Below the pieces are notes generated by a model. The model saw only the letters and a list, made by a program, of their open reading frames with translations, was not told where the DNA came from and searched no databases. Below are positions 1-11,218 of a stretch of DNA of 64,000 bases, one piece after another; positions within the stretch are counted from its first letter, which is position 1, and every line of letters starts with the position of its first letter. A program made the position numbers and the translations under genes. The stretch is from Margaritifera margaritifera (lineage: Eukaryota > Mollusca > Bivalvia > Unionida > Margaritiferidae): the NCBI GenBank assembly GCA_029931535.1, contig JAQPZY010001695.1, positions 6,847,501-6,911,500 of the forward strand. The letters run 5' to 3'.

Positions 1-439
1 GGTTTCTTTGATCAATATTGGTAAAAGCAGAGCAGTGTTTCATTCATTTTGTTCTTGGATTGTTTATTTTTACTTGGGGAAACTAAAGTCGTATGCAGTA
101 TCCATGCAGGTTACAGATTACATTGTTTCTACCATGTTACACCCAGGAACCCTACTTTGTAAATTGTTTGAAAAGGGTCATTAGCCTTATCATTAAAAAA
201 GCTTTTTTGAATAAATACTTGCTAAAAAATTTAAAGTAGTGGATGCACTTATCATTAAGCATGAGCTATATTGGGAGAATCGCAGTAATTGTTGTCATCT
301 TTGACAATAAGATTTACTTTTGACAGAAGCTGTCTTAATCTGTGCCAGATTTAAAAACCTGGAGAGAAGTTTAGAAATACTTGCTGTTACTTCATATGGA
401 TGCAGAGAAAAATCCAGACTGATTGAAGGATGTTAGCTC
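1..439. other. Intron sequence without recognisable feature
   Basis: AT-rich sequence with stops in all frames. No coding similarity, terminal repeat or tandem array was seen. By position it belongs to the intron between the unseen PHD-encoding exon and the exon at 4101. Confidence 0.5.
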
Positions 440-889
440 ACCTGGTTGTAAAGTTTAGTGAGCTTATGGTATAGCCCTGAATCTGTCCTGTGTCTGTCAA
501 CAATTCCTTTTTTTAACTTTCAAAAACCAATGGACCAGTTTTTACCAAAATTTGGCATAGAGCATTTTGGCATTTAGGACATTCTGCCATCAAATATGGC
601 CACCATTACTAAATATAATTAAAACCCTTTAAACGACTTCTTCTCAAAACTGAACAGAATTGGATCAAATTTGCTAGAAAGCACCCTGGCAGAAAGACCT
701 TTCAAGTTTATACAAATGATACTGATCAGTCTTCAAATATGGTGGCTGTTACTAAAAATGGAAATGCCAATGTTACTAAAAATATAAAAACCTTTCAGTG
801 GTTTCCCCAAAGCTGCTAAATAGAATTTGACCAAACTTGACAAAAATATTGTTATTCCTACTTCACCTAACGAATGGTCATATCAGCAT

Positions 890-1665
890 GGGGTTTTCAC
901 TTGAAGACTTCTTACAATGTCTAGTTGGTCATAAATGAAAATGGTGCTGATACGACCTCCAATATGGGTGCCACAATATCCATCTTGAAAATCTTGTTAT
1001 CACTTTCAACTATGTCCTTTAACCAAAAGACTTCTACTTGGTCCTAAATGGAAACGGTGCGAATCTGATAGCTGATATGTTCACCATGGCAGCCATCTTG
1101 AAAATCTTGTTATTGTTACTCCAAGACAGAAAGTCATATCAACATGGGTTTTTCACCAGAAGACTTCTTATAATGTCTTGTTGGTCCTAAATTACAATGG
1201 TGCTGATCTGATATCCAGTATGGTGACCATGGTGGCATCTTGTAAATCTTGTTATCGCTACTCCTCTTTAATGGAAAGTTATTTTGACATGGGGGTTTTC
1301 ATCAAGAGTTCGTATGGTGTCTGGTTGGTCCTAAATGAAAATGATGCAAACTGACCCTCAATATGGCCACCATGGTGGCCATCTTATAAATATTGTTGTT
1401 TATACTCCTCCCAAATGATGGCTATATCAATGTGGGGTTTTCACCAGTAGACTTCTCATGATATCTAGTTGGTCCTAAATGAAAATGGTACCAATCATAC
1501 ATCCAATATGGCTGTCTTGAAAATATTATTGTCAATATTCCCCATGAATCGAAGTTATAATGATGTCTACTTGGTCCTAAATGAAAATAGTGCCAGTCTG
1601 ACAACCAATAATAATATGTCCACCACAGCAGCTAATTTGAAATCTTGTTCTCACTGAAGATTATC
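890..1665. repeat. ~144-bp tandem repeat, about 6 degenerate units
   Basis: The phrase TTGGTCCTAAATG recurs at about 925, 1037, 1181, 1325, 1469 and 1571, giving spacings of 112, 144, 144, 144 and 102. Each unit also carries a 'TTTTCACCAGAAGACTTCT' segment and an 'ATGGTGGCCATCTTG' segment. The short reading frames on both strands here are products of the repeat. Confidence 0.85.
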
Positions 1666-2249
1666 AGAGATGGTGTCAACACTCAGCAAGTAAAAGGGAG
1701 AAATGGTCTTATCTTGAATTCCTGGAAATTCGTTTCAGCCAGTAGAGCAAGAGTCCCTTTGAGGGACTCTCTGTTTTACAAATGATGCCGATCTCCCATT
1801 AAATCTGGCACCATTACTCAAAATAGAACCTTTACATGACTTCTCAAAAACCTCTCAACAGAATTTGACCCAATTTGACAGAAAGCATTCTGACATAAAG
1901 GGCTTTCAAGTTTATACAACTGATGCTGATTTGCCCTCAAATATGGCCACCATTAAAAAAAATAGAAAAGCCTTTGAATAACTTTTCAAAAAACACTCAG
2001 CAGAATTGGACAAAATTTGGCAGAAAGCATCCTGGTATAAAACCCATTCAAATTTGCACAACTGATGCTGATCTGCCGACAGATATGGCCACCATTAGAA
2101 TTGCTTGAAGACCTTTCAAATTTGTACAATTGATGCTAATCTGCATTCCAATTTGGCCAACATTACTAAAAATAAAAAAAAAAACTTTAAACAACTTCTT
2201 CTCCAAAATTGTTGAATGGAATTTGACCAAATTTGACAGAAAGCATTGT

Positions 2250-2420
2250 GGCATGAAGATTTTTTAAAATTTATACAAATGTTGCTGATCCACCATCAAA
2301 TATGGCATGAAGATTTTTAAAATTTATACAAATGATGCTGATCCACGATCAGATATGGCATGAAGATTTTTAAAACTTATACAAATGATGCTGATCCACC
2401 ATCAGATATGGCAACTTTTA
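2250..2420. repeat. ~53-bp tandem repeat, 3 units
   Basis: Three copies of a unit starting CATGAAGATTTTT and ending with a 'GATCCACCATCAGATATGG'-type phrase. They expand one piece of the surrounding interspersed repeat. Confidence 0.8.
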
Positions 2421-2444
2421 CTGAAAATAGAAGACATTTACACA

Positions 2445-2815
2445 ACTCCTTTTTAAAAATTTGACAGATAGCATCGTGACATACAGAGCTTTTAAAAAAT
2501 TTGACAGAGAGCATCATGACATATAGAGCTTTATAAAAAATTGACAGAGAGCATCATGACATACAGAGCTTTTAAAAAATTTGACAGAGCATCGTGACAT
2601 ACAGAGCTTTTAAAAAATTTGACAGAGAGCATCGTGACATACAGACCTTTTAAAAAATTTGACAGAGAGCATCATGACATACAGAGCTTTTAAAAAATTT
2701 GACTCCGAGCATTGTGACATACAGATCTTTTAAAAAATTTGATAGAGAGCATCGTGACATACAGAGCTTTTTAAAAATTTGACAGAGCATCGTGGCATAC
2801 AGAGTTTTCAAATTT
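2445..2815. repeat. ~40-bp minisatellite, about 9 copies
   Basis: Unit core is CTTTTAAAAAATTTGACAGA followed by a GAGCATCGTGACATACAGAG phrase. The period is 40 bp (2461 to 2501), with copies lacking 2-4 bp. It also arises from the surrounding interspersed repeat. Confidence 0.9.
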
Positions 2816-3239
2816 CTGCATATGATGGAGATCCAGCACTTATAGGATAAAACTATTTACACGACTCTATGTAAAAAAAACAAACTGCTGAACAGTTTTT
2901 TACCAACTTTGACACAAAGTGTCATGGCATAGGGTCCTTTCAATATTGGATAAATTGTGTTGATGTGCCTTAAAATATGGATGAAGATAGAGAAACCTTG
3001 TAACAGTTTTTTTTCATAACATAATGAACAGCATTGGAAGAAATTTCAACAGAAAACATTTTCTAGACCCAGATTTCTTGGCCAACTACTGTTGCATTTG
3101 GCTATTAGGCAGATTCAGCAAAGGGAGTTAAGTTATCCAATTAACCCCCCCCCCCCCTTTTTTTTTTATAAATATATAGAGTAGCCCTCAGTAATATATG
3201 TTATATCACGTGGCTGATAAAAAAATATACACAGCGACT

Positions 3240-3788
3240 TGTCCAGGACAAGTGACTTGTACAAAATCACTTGTCCTGCAGATTGTCACTTGTCTGTGGT
3301 TTTCAGAATGTGCCAAATATAATAAAGGGACCTTGCTGAATGATTTTTAAAAATTTCATTGTGTATTCAAAACATAAATTATCAAACAAAAATTGGAGTA
3401 CAACATGACACTTATAAATATGGTGGCCACAAATATCTAACCCCAGTTCTGGAACTCTCCATTTGGATTGTCATTGGCATTCATTGCATATGCATTATTA
3501 TATTTTCATCACCAAATTTTTATGTGCAGAAAATTTTAATGAAATTCAGTTCACTGGCTGAATTTACAATACGATTTATGCTCACTAAAATTTGTGATTT
3601 ACAGTACTTGAAATATCACTGTTTAGATAGTAACTATTATGTCTGTGAGCAATTATTGTAAGTGTCAGCTTAGAATCAGTCACAAATTAACAGTTATTCC
3701 ATTCATTTTGGCAAATACCTATTTGATCTGGGACAAGCATCTAAGGAAGTATCACTTACCCATTTAAGAATTTCACTTGTCCTGGACA
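3240..3788. mobile_element. Putative MITE with 16-bp perfect terminal inverted repeats
   Basis: TGTCCAGGACAAGTGA at 3240-3255 is matched by its exact reverse complement at 3773-3788. Related ACTTGTCC motifs repeat just inside the left end at 3258-3295. The interior of about 550 bp has only one 100-codon frame (3359-3661) with no recognisable domain. Flanking target duplications are not clear, so the superfamily and exact ends are open. A short non-autonomous DNA transposon is the simplest reading. Confidence 0.5.
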
Positions 3789-4100
3789 TTAGGCCGTAGG
3801 ATTTGCTCGGTACTGTGTCACAAAATTATGAAAATTTGTAAACTTAAACCATAAAAACTTGATGTACGGGGTCAGCATGTTGAAGAATTTGCAGCTTAAT
3901 AAAAAGATTTGGGAAAATAAAACCTTGGCATAATTTAATAAAGCGACATGTTCCCAGCCTTTCCACCACCTTCTTTTTTGTCATTTATTACAACTGAATA
4001 AAAAAGAAAAGCCTTGGTGCTTCTATATTACATATTTTGATCATTATTCTCTTAGTGTTTAGTTTTGTTATACATGTATTAATGTTATTTCTTATTACAG
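3789..4100. other. Intron end before exon 1
   Basis: AT-rich intron sequence leading to the polypyrimidine tract and the TTATTACAG acceptor at 4100. Nothing else was recognised. Confidence 0.6.
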
Positions 4101-4159
4101 GCAATACAGACTGGAACAGTGGCATTCATAAAGGAGCTCAAAAACAGGATATTTCCAAG
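4101..4159 (+). CDS. KDM7: KDM7 exon 1 in window: linker to JmjC N-terminal strand
   Basis: The frame reads AIQTGTVAFIKELKNRIFP, then two bases of a split Ser codon. This matches the segment of PHF8/KDM7A between the PHD finger and the JmjC core, where human PHF8 has a TG..FV/IKELRSRTF-type sequence. The acceptor is TTATTACAG and the donor AG|GTAGCT, the weakest donor of the set. The exon ends after two codon bases, and exon 2 begins with the single base T, giving the conserved 'FPSADE' junction. It is 59 nt long. The preceding exon with the PHD finger is not in the window, so the phase of the acceptor is inferred from the frame alone. Confidence 0.88.
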
Positions 4160-4429
4160 GTAGCTGTATATTTATAATGTAGGAATGCTAGATGGAGCAG
4201 AAATTATTAACTTGTTAAAAAATTCAGTAAGATAAAAGAATTAAGTGAACCAGGAAAGAGGAATTATATACATTCATAATGGTTGGTTGCAAATTAAAAT
4301 AAATAGCAATAAATGTTCTCAGCATATCTGGGCTCGGGTTTGTTTAAGTTGATTAAGATGTGCATTTTAATGTGAGCTTGTTTTTTTTTAAAAAAATCAG
4401 AATTATGGATTGGTTTGGTTTGATGTTTT

Positions 4430-4556
4430 TAACATTACATCAGCACATGAAAGATTATATCATGCAAAGGCAAGGGGAGTAAAGTGCCTTGCATGTAGAC
4501 ACACCGTGGTGGCCAGCTTGGTCTGGTCTGGGCAGGATTCAAACCCTCTGGAAGCC
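4430..4556 (-). repeat. tRNA-derived SINE fragment
   Basis: On the minus strand a box-B-like GGTTTGAATCC lies near 4540. It is followed by a 'CAAGGCACTTTACTCCCCTT' tail that resembles the tail of the fuller SINE at 42395-42513. Box A is not recognisable, so this is a 5'-damaged copy. Confidence 0.55.
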
Positions 4557-5200
4557 ATATTTCTGATTCAGTTTTGATAAACTTGAAATGTAAGCTTATA
4601 TCATCAAGATCTTAGCTCAGTTCAATAATGAGCGAAATCCATGCATATTAATGATATAATCTTGCATCTGATTGGCAACCTTGTTTCCACTCTGGAAGCC
4701 AGATTTCTGATCCAGTTTGGATCAGACTTGGAATATATGCTTATATCAGCAAGATCTCAGATTTGTTCGATAATGATTGAGATCCTCATATTAATGAATT
4801 GATCTGGCATCTGTTTGGCTGAGCTTGTTACCACTCTAGAGGCCATATTTCTGATCTGATTTTGATCACGGTTGGAAGATATGCTTATATCAACAAGATC
4901 TTGTGCAAGTTCAATAATGAGTGAGATGCACGTGTATTAAGGAGTTGATCTTGCATTTGATTGGCTGAACTTGTTACCACTCTGGAAGCCATATTTGTAA
5001 TCCGATTTTGATCAAACTTGGAATATATGCTTCTGTCTTCAGAATTTTGGTATGTTTGAATAATGGGTGAGATCGATGGATGTTAATGATTAATGCATAT
5101 TAATGAAGTGATAATTGACTAGGCTTCATTACACTCTTGAAGCCATATTTTTGATCAGTTGGATTTATTATCATGAAGATTTTGGATTACTTCGATTATG
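4540..5200. repeat. ~145-bp degenerate tandem repeat, about 5 units
   Basis: 'GCCATATTTCTGATC' recurs at about 4554, 4698, 4842, 4988 and 5142. Each unit continues through phrases such as AAGCTTATATCATCAAGATC and CATATTAATGA. The same family recurs at 30880-31420. Confidence 0.85.
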
Positions 5201-5679
5201 AGCAAGAGACTGTACATACTAATTATGCCTTTATCTTTAGAAAGAATTTTTATCAGGATATAGTAAAATAGGTAAAATCTACATGATATAAAATTTGGAA
5301 AAAAATTTACATTGGCTGTCATCTTACACTACTACATAAGCCTGCTTAGTAAAATGGTCAGCTGTTATGTTATGTAAGCTGGGAGATTGATTTGGGCCTC
5401 TTGTTACTCATATAGAACTATGTCACATGAGCAGCAGATGATTTTATGAATAGGTGGATGTGGTACATAGTGATTGTGTATATTATCTCTATAGGCGAAG
5501 TCTCAGATAATGTATTTCTAAAACTGCTTTAATTTCTTCCCGACATAAGAGCTTTTTTAAAAATAAATCAATAGTGTGAATGTAAAAATTTTTGATTATA
5601 TATGGTTTGCAAAGTTAAAATCTTTGCTTGAATAGTTGGGAAAGAATTTTAACCCATGGGCTTTGCACTAGGATTTAAA

Positions 5680-6199
5680 CCTTCTTGTGTGATATGGGAA
5701 ATGTTTGAACCAATCAGGCTGTGTAGAGCCATGATCTTGTGTAATATGGCAAATGTTTAAGCCAATCAAGCTGTGTGTAGGAATGATCTTGTGTGATATG
5801 GCAAATGTTTGAACCAATCAGGCTGTGTATAGCCATGATCTTGTGTAATATGGCAGATGTTTAAGCCAATCAAACTGTGTATAGCCATGATCTTGTGTAA
5901 TATGGCAGATGTTTAAGCCAATCAAACTGTGTATAGCCATGATCTTGTGTAATATGGCAGATGTTTAAGCCAATCAAACTGTGTATCGCCATGATCTTGT
6001 GTAATATGGCATATGTTTAAGCCAATCAAACTGTGTATAGCCATGATCTTGTGTAATATGGCAGATGTTTAAGCCAATCAAACTGTGTATAGCCATGATC
6101 TTGTGTAATATGGCAGATGTTTAAGCCAATCAAACTGTGTATAGGAATGATCTTGTGTGATATGGCAAATGTTTAAGCCAATCAAGCTGTGTATAGCCA
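5680..6199. repeat. 52-bp minisatellite, about 10 copies (left part)
   Basis: Unit: ATAGCCATGATCTTGTGTAA followed by TATGGCAGATGTTTAAGCCA and ATCAAACTGTGT. The period is 52 bp (5881 to 5933). The array resumes at 7575 after the inserted hAT element. Confidence 0.93.
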
Positions 6200-7574
6200 C
6201 AGAGATGCTGCCAGGGCGTGCGAGTGCGCGAATCATGCAAAATTTGTACGAATTCACGCACTTGGAAAGCAGTGATGTGCGAGAACTCCCGCAAATTGTT
6301 TAAAGTCGCGCATATAAAATTGTACTCTGCGCAGTATACAATTTTTATTTAACTGTTAACCCTTAAAGTGCTTGTTGTGGCCTCGTAGCACTTGTCTCGT
6401 TATCGGTCTTTTTTCCAGTAGGCAACTGAGTACTTTGGCTTGACATGAACAGTTGTTAAACTAAATTTGATTGGCACATTGGGCCTTGGAACAAGCATTG
6501 TCGAAGTTGAACCTTGCATTCATGAAGGAAGTTTTACAAATGCGTGTTTCAAGTAAGGGCCCCTAGAAAATCCAAAATGGTTGACTTCCAACATGGTTCA
6601 GCATCAGATGACGATTTAGTTCGGCAAATACTGGCCGATGATATCGATGATGGGAATGATTTTTAAAGTTTTGAAGTATATTAGATTATTGGAACCCGGA
6701 AAGTGTTGCTGGAAATACTAGTGAGTAATTTTGAACCTGAAAATGATGTTGAATACGAGTCCGATGTACATGCTGGATGGACAAAAACAGACAGCATGCT
6801 GGTCCTTTGAAATTAAATGTCAAAAAGGCAGAATACTAAGCCTAATTAAAGTACAGGCAATTTAAAAGTAGAGTGCAATTTTTAATTTCTTTTCTCAACA
6901 ATTCTGCCTTGAGGGATCTTGTGCTACAAAACTATATAGTACTCTAAGGGTTAAGATAGATTGAAAAAATAAAAATCTAAAAAGAAATTAAAATGTAAGG
7001 ATATTTATTTTTGATCAGAATAACTCTGAACAAGCTGACTATGGCATTGATGGACTTAAAACCCTAATACAAAATTGTGGAACAGATAAGAAATCTGGCA
7101 TACATGTAGTAGTGGGCAAAGCACTGATTCAAGAAAGGGAAACTTTGGCAGAGCTCTTGTTAGTGAAAAATATTATTTTGGAGCAGAGATATCCAAAAGA
7201 CAAAAACCTATGAACTGTTGAAAATTGTACATAACAATCATAAAGAACATTTTTCCGACTTGTTCAAGCTGGCTTAGCTAGCTATGCATATGTGAAAGGG
7301 TGTTCTCAACACCGAACAATATTTATACACAGATAAGGACAAATTAAGCTCAAAAATGATCAACAGATTAATGCTTATACAACTAGAGGAGGCATCTTTT
7401 GAGGATTTTGATTTCAATAGAACAGGAAGAAAGAAAGAGACAGATATTTATGTGTTAGGTAAATATTGAACTATGGCCATTTCCTCCTCCCCCTCATTTT
7501 TTTTCTACTCCCCCCTTATTTTGGTGACAAGGGGGGAGCTCCCCCTTTTAGATCAGATCCTGGCAGCATCTCTG
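6200..7574 (+). mobile_element. hAT DNA transposon, internally deleted, 16-bp TIRs and 6-bp TSD
   Basis: The ends are CAGAGATGCTGCCAGG (6200-6215) and its exact complement (7559-7574). They are flanked by TAGCCA at 6194-6199 and 7575-7580; the undisturbed 52-bp satellite has this hexamer once, so it is a target duplication. The 3' half keeps pieces of a hAT transposase C-terminus. One frame near 7028-7200 reads EQADYGIDGLKTLI and later VLEQRYP-like ILEQRYPKDKNL. Around 7300-7465 the dimerisation region has CERVFST and NRLMLIQLEEASFEDFDF, the style of the ZNF862/C17orf113-like hAT group. Stops and frameshifts interrupt it. Only about 160 bp remain left of the nested piggyBac copy, so the catalytic core is gone. 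Confidence 0.85.
6356..6954 (+). mobile_element. piggyBac-like non-autonomous element (short form), nested in hAT
   Basis: TTAA target copies at 6356-6359 and 6951-6954 enclose 591 bp that begin CCCTTAAAGTGC and end GTACTCTAAGGG. Around 6580-6810 a broken frame matches the N-terminus of the piggyBac copy at 46367, including DDLVRQILADD-type and DVHAGW motifs, with an in-frame stop after NDF. No DDD catalytic domain is left. It is shorter than its relative at 46114-47469. Confidence 0.88.
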
Positions 7575-7690
7575 TAGCCATGATCTTGTGTGATATGGCA
7601 ACTTTTTAAACCAATCAAGCTCTGTATAGTTGTGATTTTGTATGATATTACAAATGCTTAAACCAATCAAGCTGTGTATAGTCATGATGT
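7575..7690. repeat. 52-bp minisatellite, right part, abutting exon 2
   Basis: About two diverged units of the array seen at 5680-6199, separated from it by the hAT insertion. The last unit fades into the polypyrimidine tract of the exon 2 acceptor at 7711. Confidence 0.85.
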
Positions 7691-7711
7691 TGCTGTTTCT
7701 TCTTGTTCCAG

Positions 7712-7878
7712 TGCAGATGAGGTATCTCTAATAAAATTCCCTAATGGCTTTATGTTCACAAAGGAGTTCATTGAGCAGAATGGATTTGATATTCCAGTTT
7801 TAGTGGAAAAGAAAGATGGTCTTGGGCTGAATGTGCCACCAGCAAATTTCAGTATACAGGATGTGGAAAACCATGTTG
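7712..7878 (+). CDS. KDM7: KDM7 exon 2: N-terminal JmjC segment
   Basis: The frame starts by completing Ser (AG|T) and reads SADEVSLIKFPNGFMF, then PVLVEKKDGLGL and SIQDVENHV. These match the KDM7 family segment before the JmjC core, where PHF8 has VPILVLKKDGLGM and VRDVEHYVG. The acceptor is TTCTTGTTCCAG and the donor TTG|GTATGT. The exon is 167 nt and ends after the first base of a Gly codon completed by exon 3. An ATG upstream at 7674 lies in intron sequence and is not a start. Confidence 0.95.
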
Positions 7879-9300
7879 GTATGTGACTTTTTAAGACTGC
7901 AAAACTGTATTTGTCCAGCAGTTTTAGAAATTGGTCAAACTTTTATGATCAGTGATTGGTTTTAAAAATCAATTGTTGATCGATCATGACTGATCATTTT
8001 AGTGTTTGCATTCTCATTATAAAGCTTGATGCATGTGGAAATAAAGTTTTGTTTTTGTATTTATCTTCCATTTTGTTATCTTGAATAGTAGCTACAAAAG
8101 TAACCATTAAACAGTGAATATTCTCAGGAAATTTAAAGTTACTGTAAGTAACAATGTATTGTGAGATTTTTGCATTTCTGAAAAATAATTGGACAAAATT
8201 ACAGGGCAGTTACAATGACATATATCAGTTTTAAGAAACTATGACCAGTTTGTTGTTGGCAAAATATCTTGTCATTGACCAACTCAGCTAATTGGCATAC
8301 CACTTGTGTCCATGTTTAATCTAAAGAAAAGTTAATCTCAGCATAATTAATATAAAACATAATGTTACGCTGTCATTGCATTTTCATGAATGAAGTACAT
8401 GTATATTATCATACTGTGAATTCATTTGTAAGGCCCTGTGTTGAGATGTGGGAATCATATAGTAATCATCTTTTGCATCTATCTGTCATTCCATCTGTCC
8501 ATCCATTCACACTTCTTGAAACCACCAAAAATCTGCAACCATTTTACATAATTGGATGCTGTTTGGTAGGTAAATTGCATATGAAGTGCAGATGTGCCTT
8601 TTAAAGGTTTTGTCTTGTCAGGTCCAATTTGGGAGTTTTTGCCCATTTGTGATAAATTTTTATATTTACCCTACAGCTGATACTTGTAACCAGCATAACT
8701 TAGGAAGCATTCCACATATGCAGTTTGGTGTGTACATTGTCTCATGGCCCTTGATGTACTTTTGTCTCCCCAACTCGATTTGGATAGAGTAATGGCTCTT
8801 GACAACTTCATATCTTCACGTGGAATTTTGCTTGTAATCAGCATAGCTCAAGAGCCATTAAACATATTCTGATGCAATTTGGTATGAACATTGTCTCATC
8901 GACATACATGTGCTGTTTACATGTTTAGTCTCACCTTCTCTGTGTTGGACAGGGTTATGCCCCTTGTGAAGCATATTCTTGTCTTCACATGAAAACTTGG
9001 AATATTGCTTGCAATCAACATAGCTCAAGAACCATTCAACATATGCTGATGCAATTTAATGTGAACTTTGTTTTCAGAGACCACTGTGTCTTGTTTACTT
9101 CATTTTGGACAGAATTATGATCCTTGTCAATCAGCTTCATATCTTTATCTTTATATAGGATATTGCTTGTATTGATGAGGCCTTGAAGAAGTTGAAATTC
9201 AAGTATTCCACATTATTATTTAGAAGTGTCATGGACCCTGCCTGCGCATCATCCCCTAACTTTGGTTTTCAGCACAATTTCATCTTTTTAATGCCTTATA
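7879..9300. other. Intron 2, left part
   Basis: Unremarkable AT-rich intron to about 8600. From there to about 9180 it is a degenerate repeat with period near 155-170 bp, keyed by 'GCAATTTGGTATGAACATTG'-like phrases near 8715, 8870 and 9040. Short open frames here have no recognisable content. Confidence 0.6.
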
Positions 9301-9309
9301 GAGCAAATT

Positions 9310-9874
9310 GTAGCGAAATAGCTGGTACAAAGACATTGATACATTGTAAATGGCTGGTACAAAAACATTGATACATTGTAAATAGCTGGTACAAAGACAT
9401 TGATACATTGTAAATGGCTGGTACAAAAACATTGATACATTGTAAATAGCTGGTACAAAGACATTGATACATTGTAAATGGCTGGTACAAAAACATTGAT
9501 ACATCGTAAATAGCTGGTACAAAAACATTGATACATTGTAAATAGCTGGTACAAAGACATTGATACATTGTAAATGGCTGGTACAAAAACATTGATACAT
9601 TGTAAATAGCTGGTACAAAAACATTGATACATTGTAAATAACTGGTACAAAGACATTGATACATTGTAAATGGCTGGTACAAAAACATTGATACATTGTA
9701 AATAGCTGGTACGAAAATGTTGATACATTGTAAATGGCTAGTACAAAAACATTGATACATTGTAAATGGCTGGTACAAAAATGTTGATACATTGTAAATG
9801 GCTGGTACAAAACCATTGATACATTGTAAATGACTGGTACAAAAATGTTGATACATTGTAAATGGCTGGTAGAA
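9310..9874. repeat. 32-bp minisatellite, about 17-18 copies
   Basis: Unit: ACAAAAACATTGATACATTG followed by TAAATGGCTGGT, with G/A alternations. The period is 32 bp. Because the unit has no stop in any minus-strand frame, all three minus frames stay open for about 560 bp and spell a repetitive MYQCFCTSHLQCINVF-like peptide. There is no sign of a gene. Confidence 0.93.
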
Positions 9875-10334
9875 AAACAGATTTCTAATTATTATGCAAA
9901 AAGGAATGTATTTTGGTGTCCAGCTTCACCAGCATGTATTTAAGTTTAAATGTAGACTTGGATAATTTAGTGAGACAAACTTAAATGAGACTGAAACATT
10001 TTCAAATCAAATCACTTTATTTTAAACTCCATACAGTTCTATTTTTCAAATCCTAGTTGATAAATCATTCTTATACTCAAACATAGTTTCAGCTCTAAAT
10101 TCTGACATCTGATTGTCTTATGTTTGGACATTGGCCAATCAGACTTGTGAGTTCAATGCAGAATCGTAGTCTGAGCATGAAAATGATTTTACAGCAGCCA
10201 TGCCAGGCCTTCATTCTAAATATTCACTCGAGCTTATATATGCATTCTCTAAAATATTGCCATTTGGGTCAAAAAGGTTTCCTGTTTTGTATCAGTCTGA
10301 TTTGTATCCAATATTTCTACTAAATCAAATCATA

Positions 10335-10640
10335 AGTAATGAGATTGTCACAGTAACTGATTAGACATATGTGTTGTATGTCACAGTAACTGATTAGACA
10401 TATGTGTTGTATGTCACAGTAACCGATTAGACATGTGTTGTATGTCACAGTAACTGATTGGACATGTGTTGTATGTCACAGTAACTGATTAGACATATGT
10501 GTTGTATGTCACAGTAACCGATTAGACATATGTGTTGTATGTCACAGTAACCGATTAGACATGTGTTGTATGTCACAGTAACTGATTAGACATATGTGTT
10601 GTATCTCACAGTAACTGATTAGACATATCTGTCATATGGA
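10335..10640. repeat. 31-33-bp minisatellite, about 9 copies
   Basis: Unit: GTCACAGTAACTGATTAGAC then ATATGTGTTGTAT, with a 2-bp deletion variant (ATGTGTTGTAT). It lies in intron 2, about 400 bp before exon 3. Confidence 0.92.
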
Positions 10641-11033
10641 TACCATTACTTCAGGAGACGTTAAAAGTAACAATATTTAAGTTTTTCTTTGACCCTTGAA
10701 GAGTGTTCCAGACTCACAGAGATTTGCAGACTTGGAAGAATCTGAGTAGGATATTGCATGTTTTGAAAGTACTTTGTTGATCATACTGGGAATCCTGATT
10801 GGATTTTTGGCACCAAAATCTACATAAAAATCACTCTTTTTTAGTTTTATCTTCATAATCAGCTGCTTCTTTAGACATTGTTCTACAAAATATTGTAATG
10901 CAAATTATTAATTCATTCAGTAATTCCTGAGGAATTTCAAGTTCAGATAAATGTTGCATTGCAAAATCTATTGTTTGAAGATGCATGTTGTTTTTAATGA
11001 TTCGAAAAGAGAATTCTTTTTAAAAAATTGTAG

Positions 11034-11175
11034 GGTCAATGAGGGAAATTGATGTTATTGATGTAGCCAGACAAGAAGACTACAAAATGCTGATGAGAGA
11101 GTGGACAGAGTATTACAACAGTCCAAACAGGGACAAAATCTTCAATGTAATCAGCTTGGAATTCTCAGGCACCAA
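11034..11175 (+). CDS. KDM7: KDM7 exon 3: JmjC core start
   Basis: Completing Gly from exon 2, the frame reads [19 protein letters not shown], then [13 protein letters not shown] and [14 protein letters not shown]8 has the equivalent 'EIDVIDV.RQ', 'YY....[11 protein letters not shown]'. The acceptor is AAAATTGTAG and the donor ACCAA|GTAAGA. The exon is 142 nt and ends after two bases of a Lys codon that exon 4 completes with G. Confidence 0.96.
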
Positions 11176-11218
11176 GTAAGATTTTTAAGTAAAGGTTGAA
11201 AACGATCTCACATAAGAA

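Larger units (their letters stand above)
440..3120. repeat. Degenerate mollusc-type interspersed repeat block (copy 1)
   Basis: It opens with a GCTCACCTGGTTG-like segment at about 435-450 and closes near 3030-3120 with a segment about the 'CCCAGATTTCTTGGCCAACT' motif. The same opening and closing motifs bound a second block at 62070-63650. Between them, phrases such as 'GATGCTGATC', 'AATATGGCCACCATTACTAAAAATAG' (in part) and 'GACAGAAAGCATCCTGGCAT' (in part) recur every 134-148 bp with many changes. There is no coding potential. It is an old, internally tandem repeat family; its mode of spread cannot be told. Confidence 0.75.
4160..7711 (+). other. Intron 1, repeat-filled
   Basis: It holds a SINE fragment, a ~144-bp tandem block, a 52-bp minisatellite and a nested hAT/piggyBac insertion. 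The parts at 4160-4430 and 5200-5680 show no recognisable feature. The minisatellite runs to within about 20 bp of the exon 2 acceptor. Confidence 0.85.

Noticed and set aside
7674..7711. ATG at 7674 as start of a 70-codon protein
   Set aside because: It lies in the intron before a clear acceptor at 7711; the conserved protein begins only after it and is continuous with exon 1.
9280..9856. Minus-strand frames of 146, 178 and 186 codons
   Set aside because: All three are products of the 32-bp minisatellite; the same peptide series appears in each frame.
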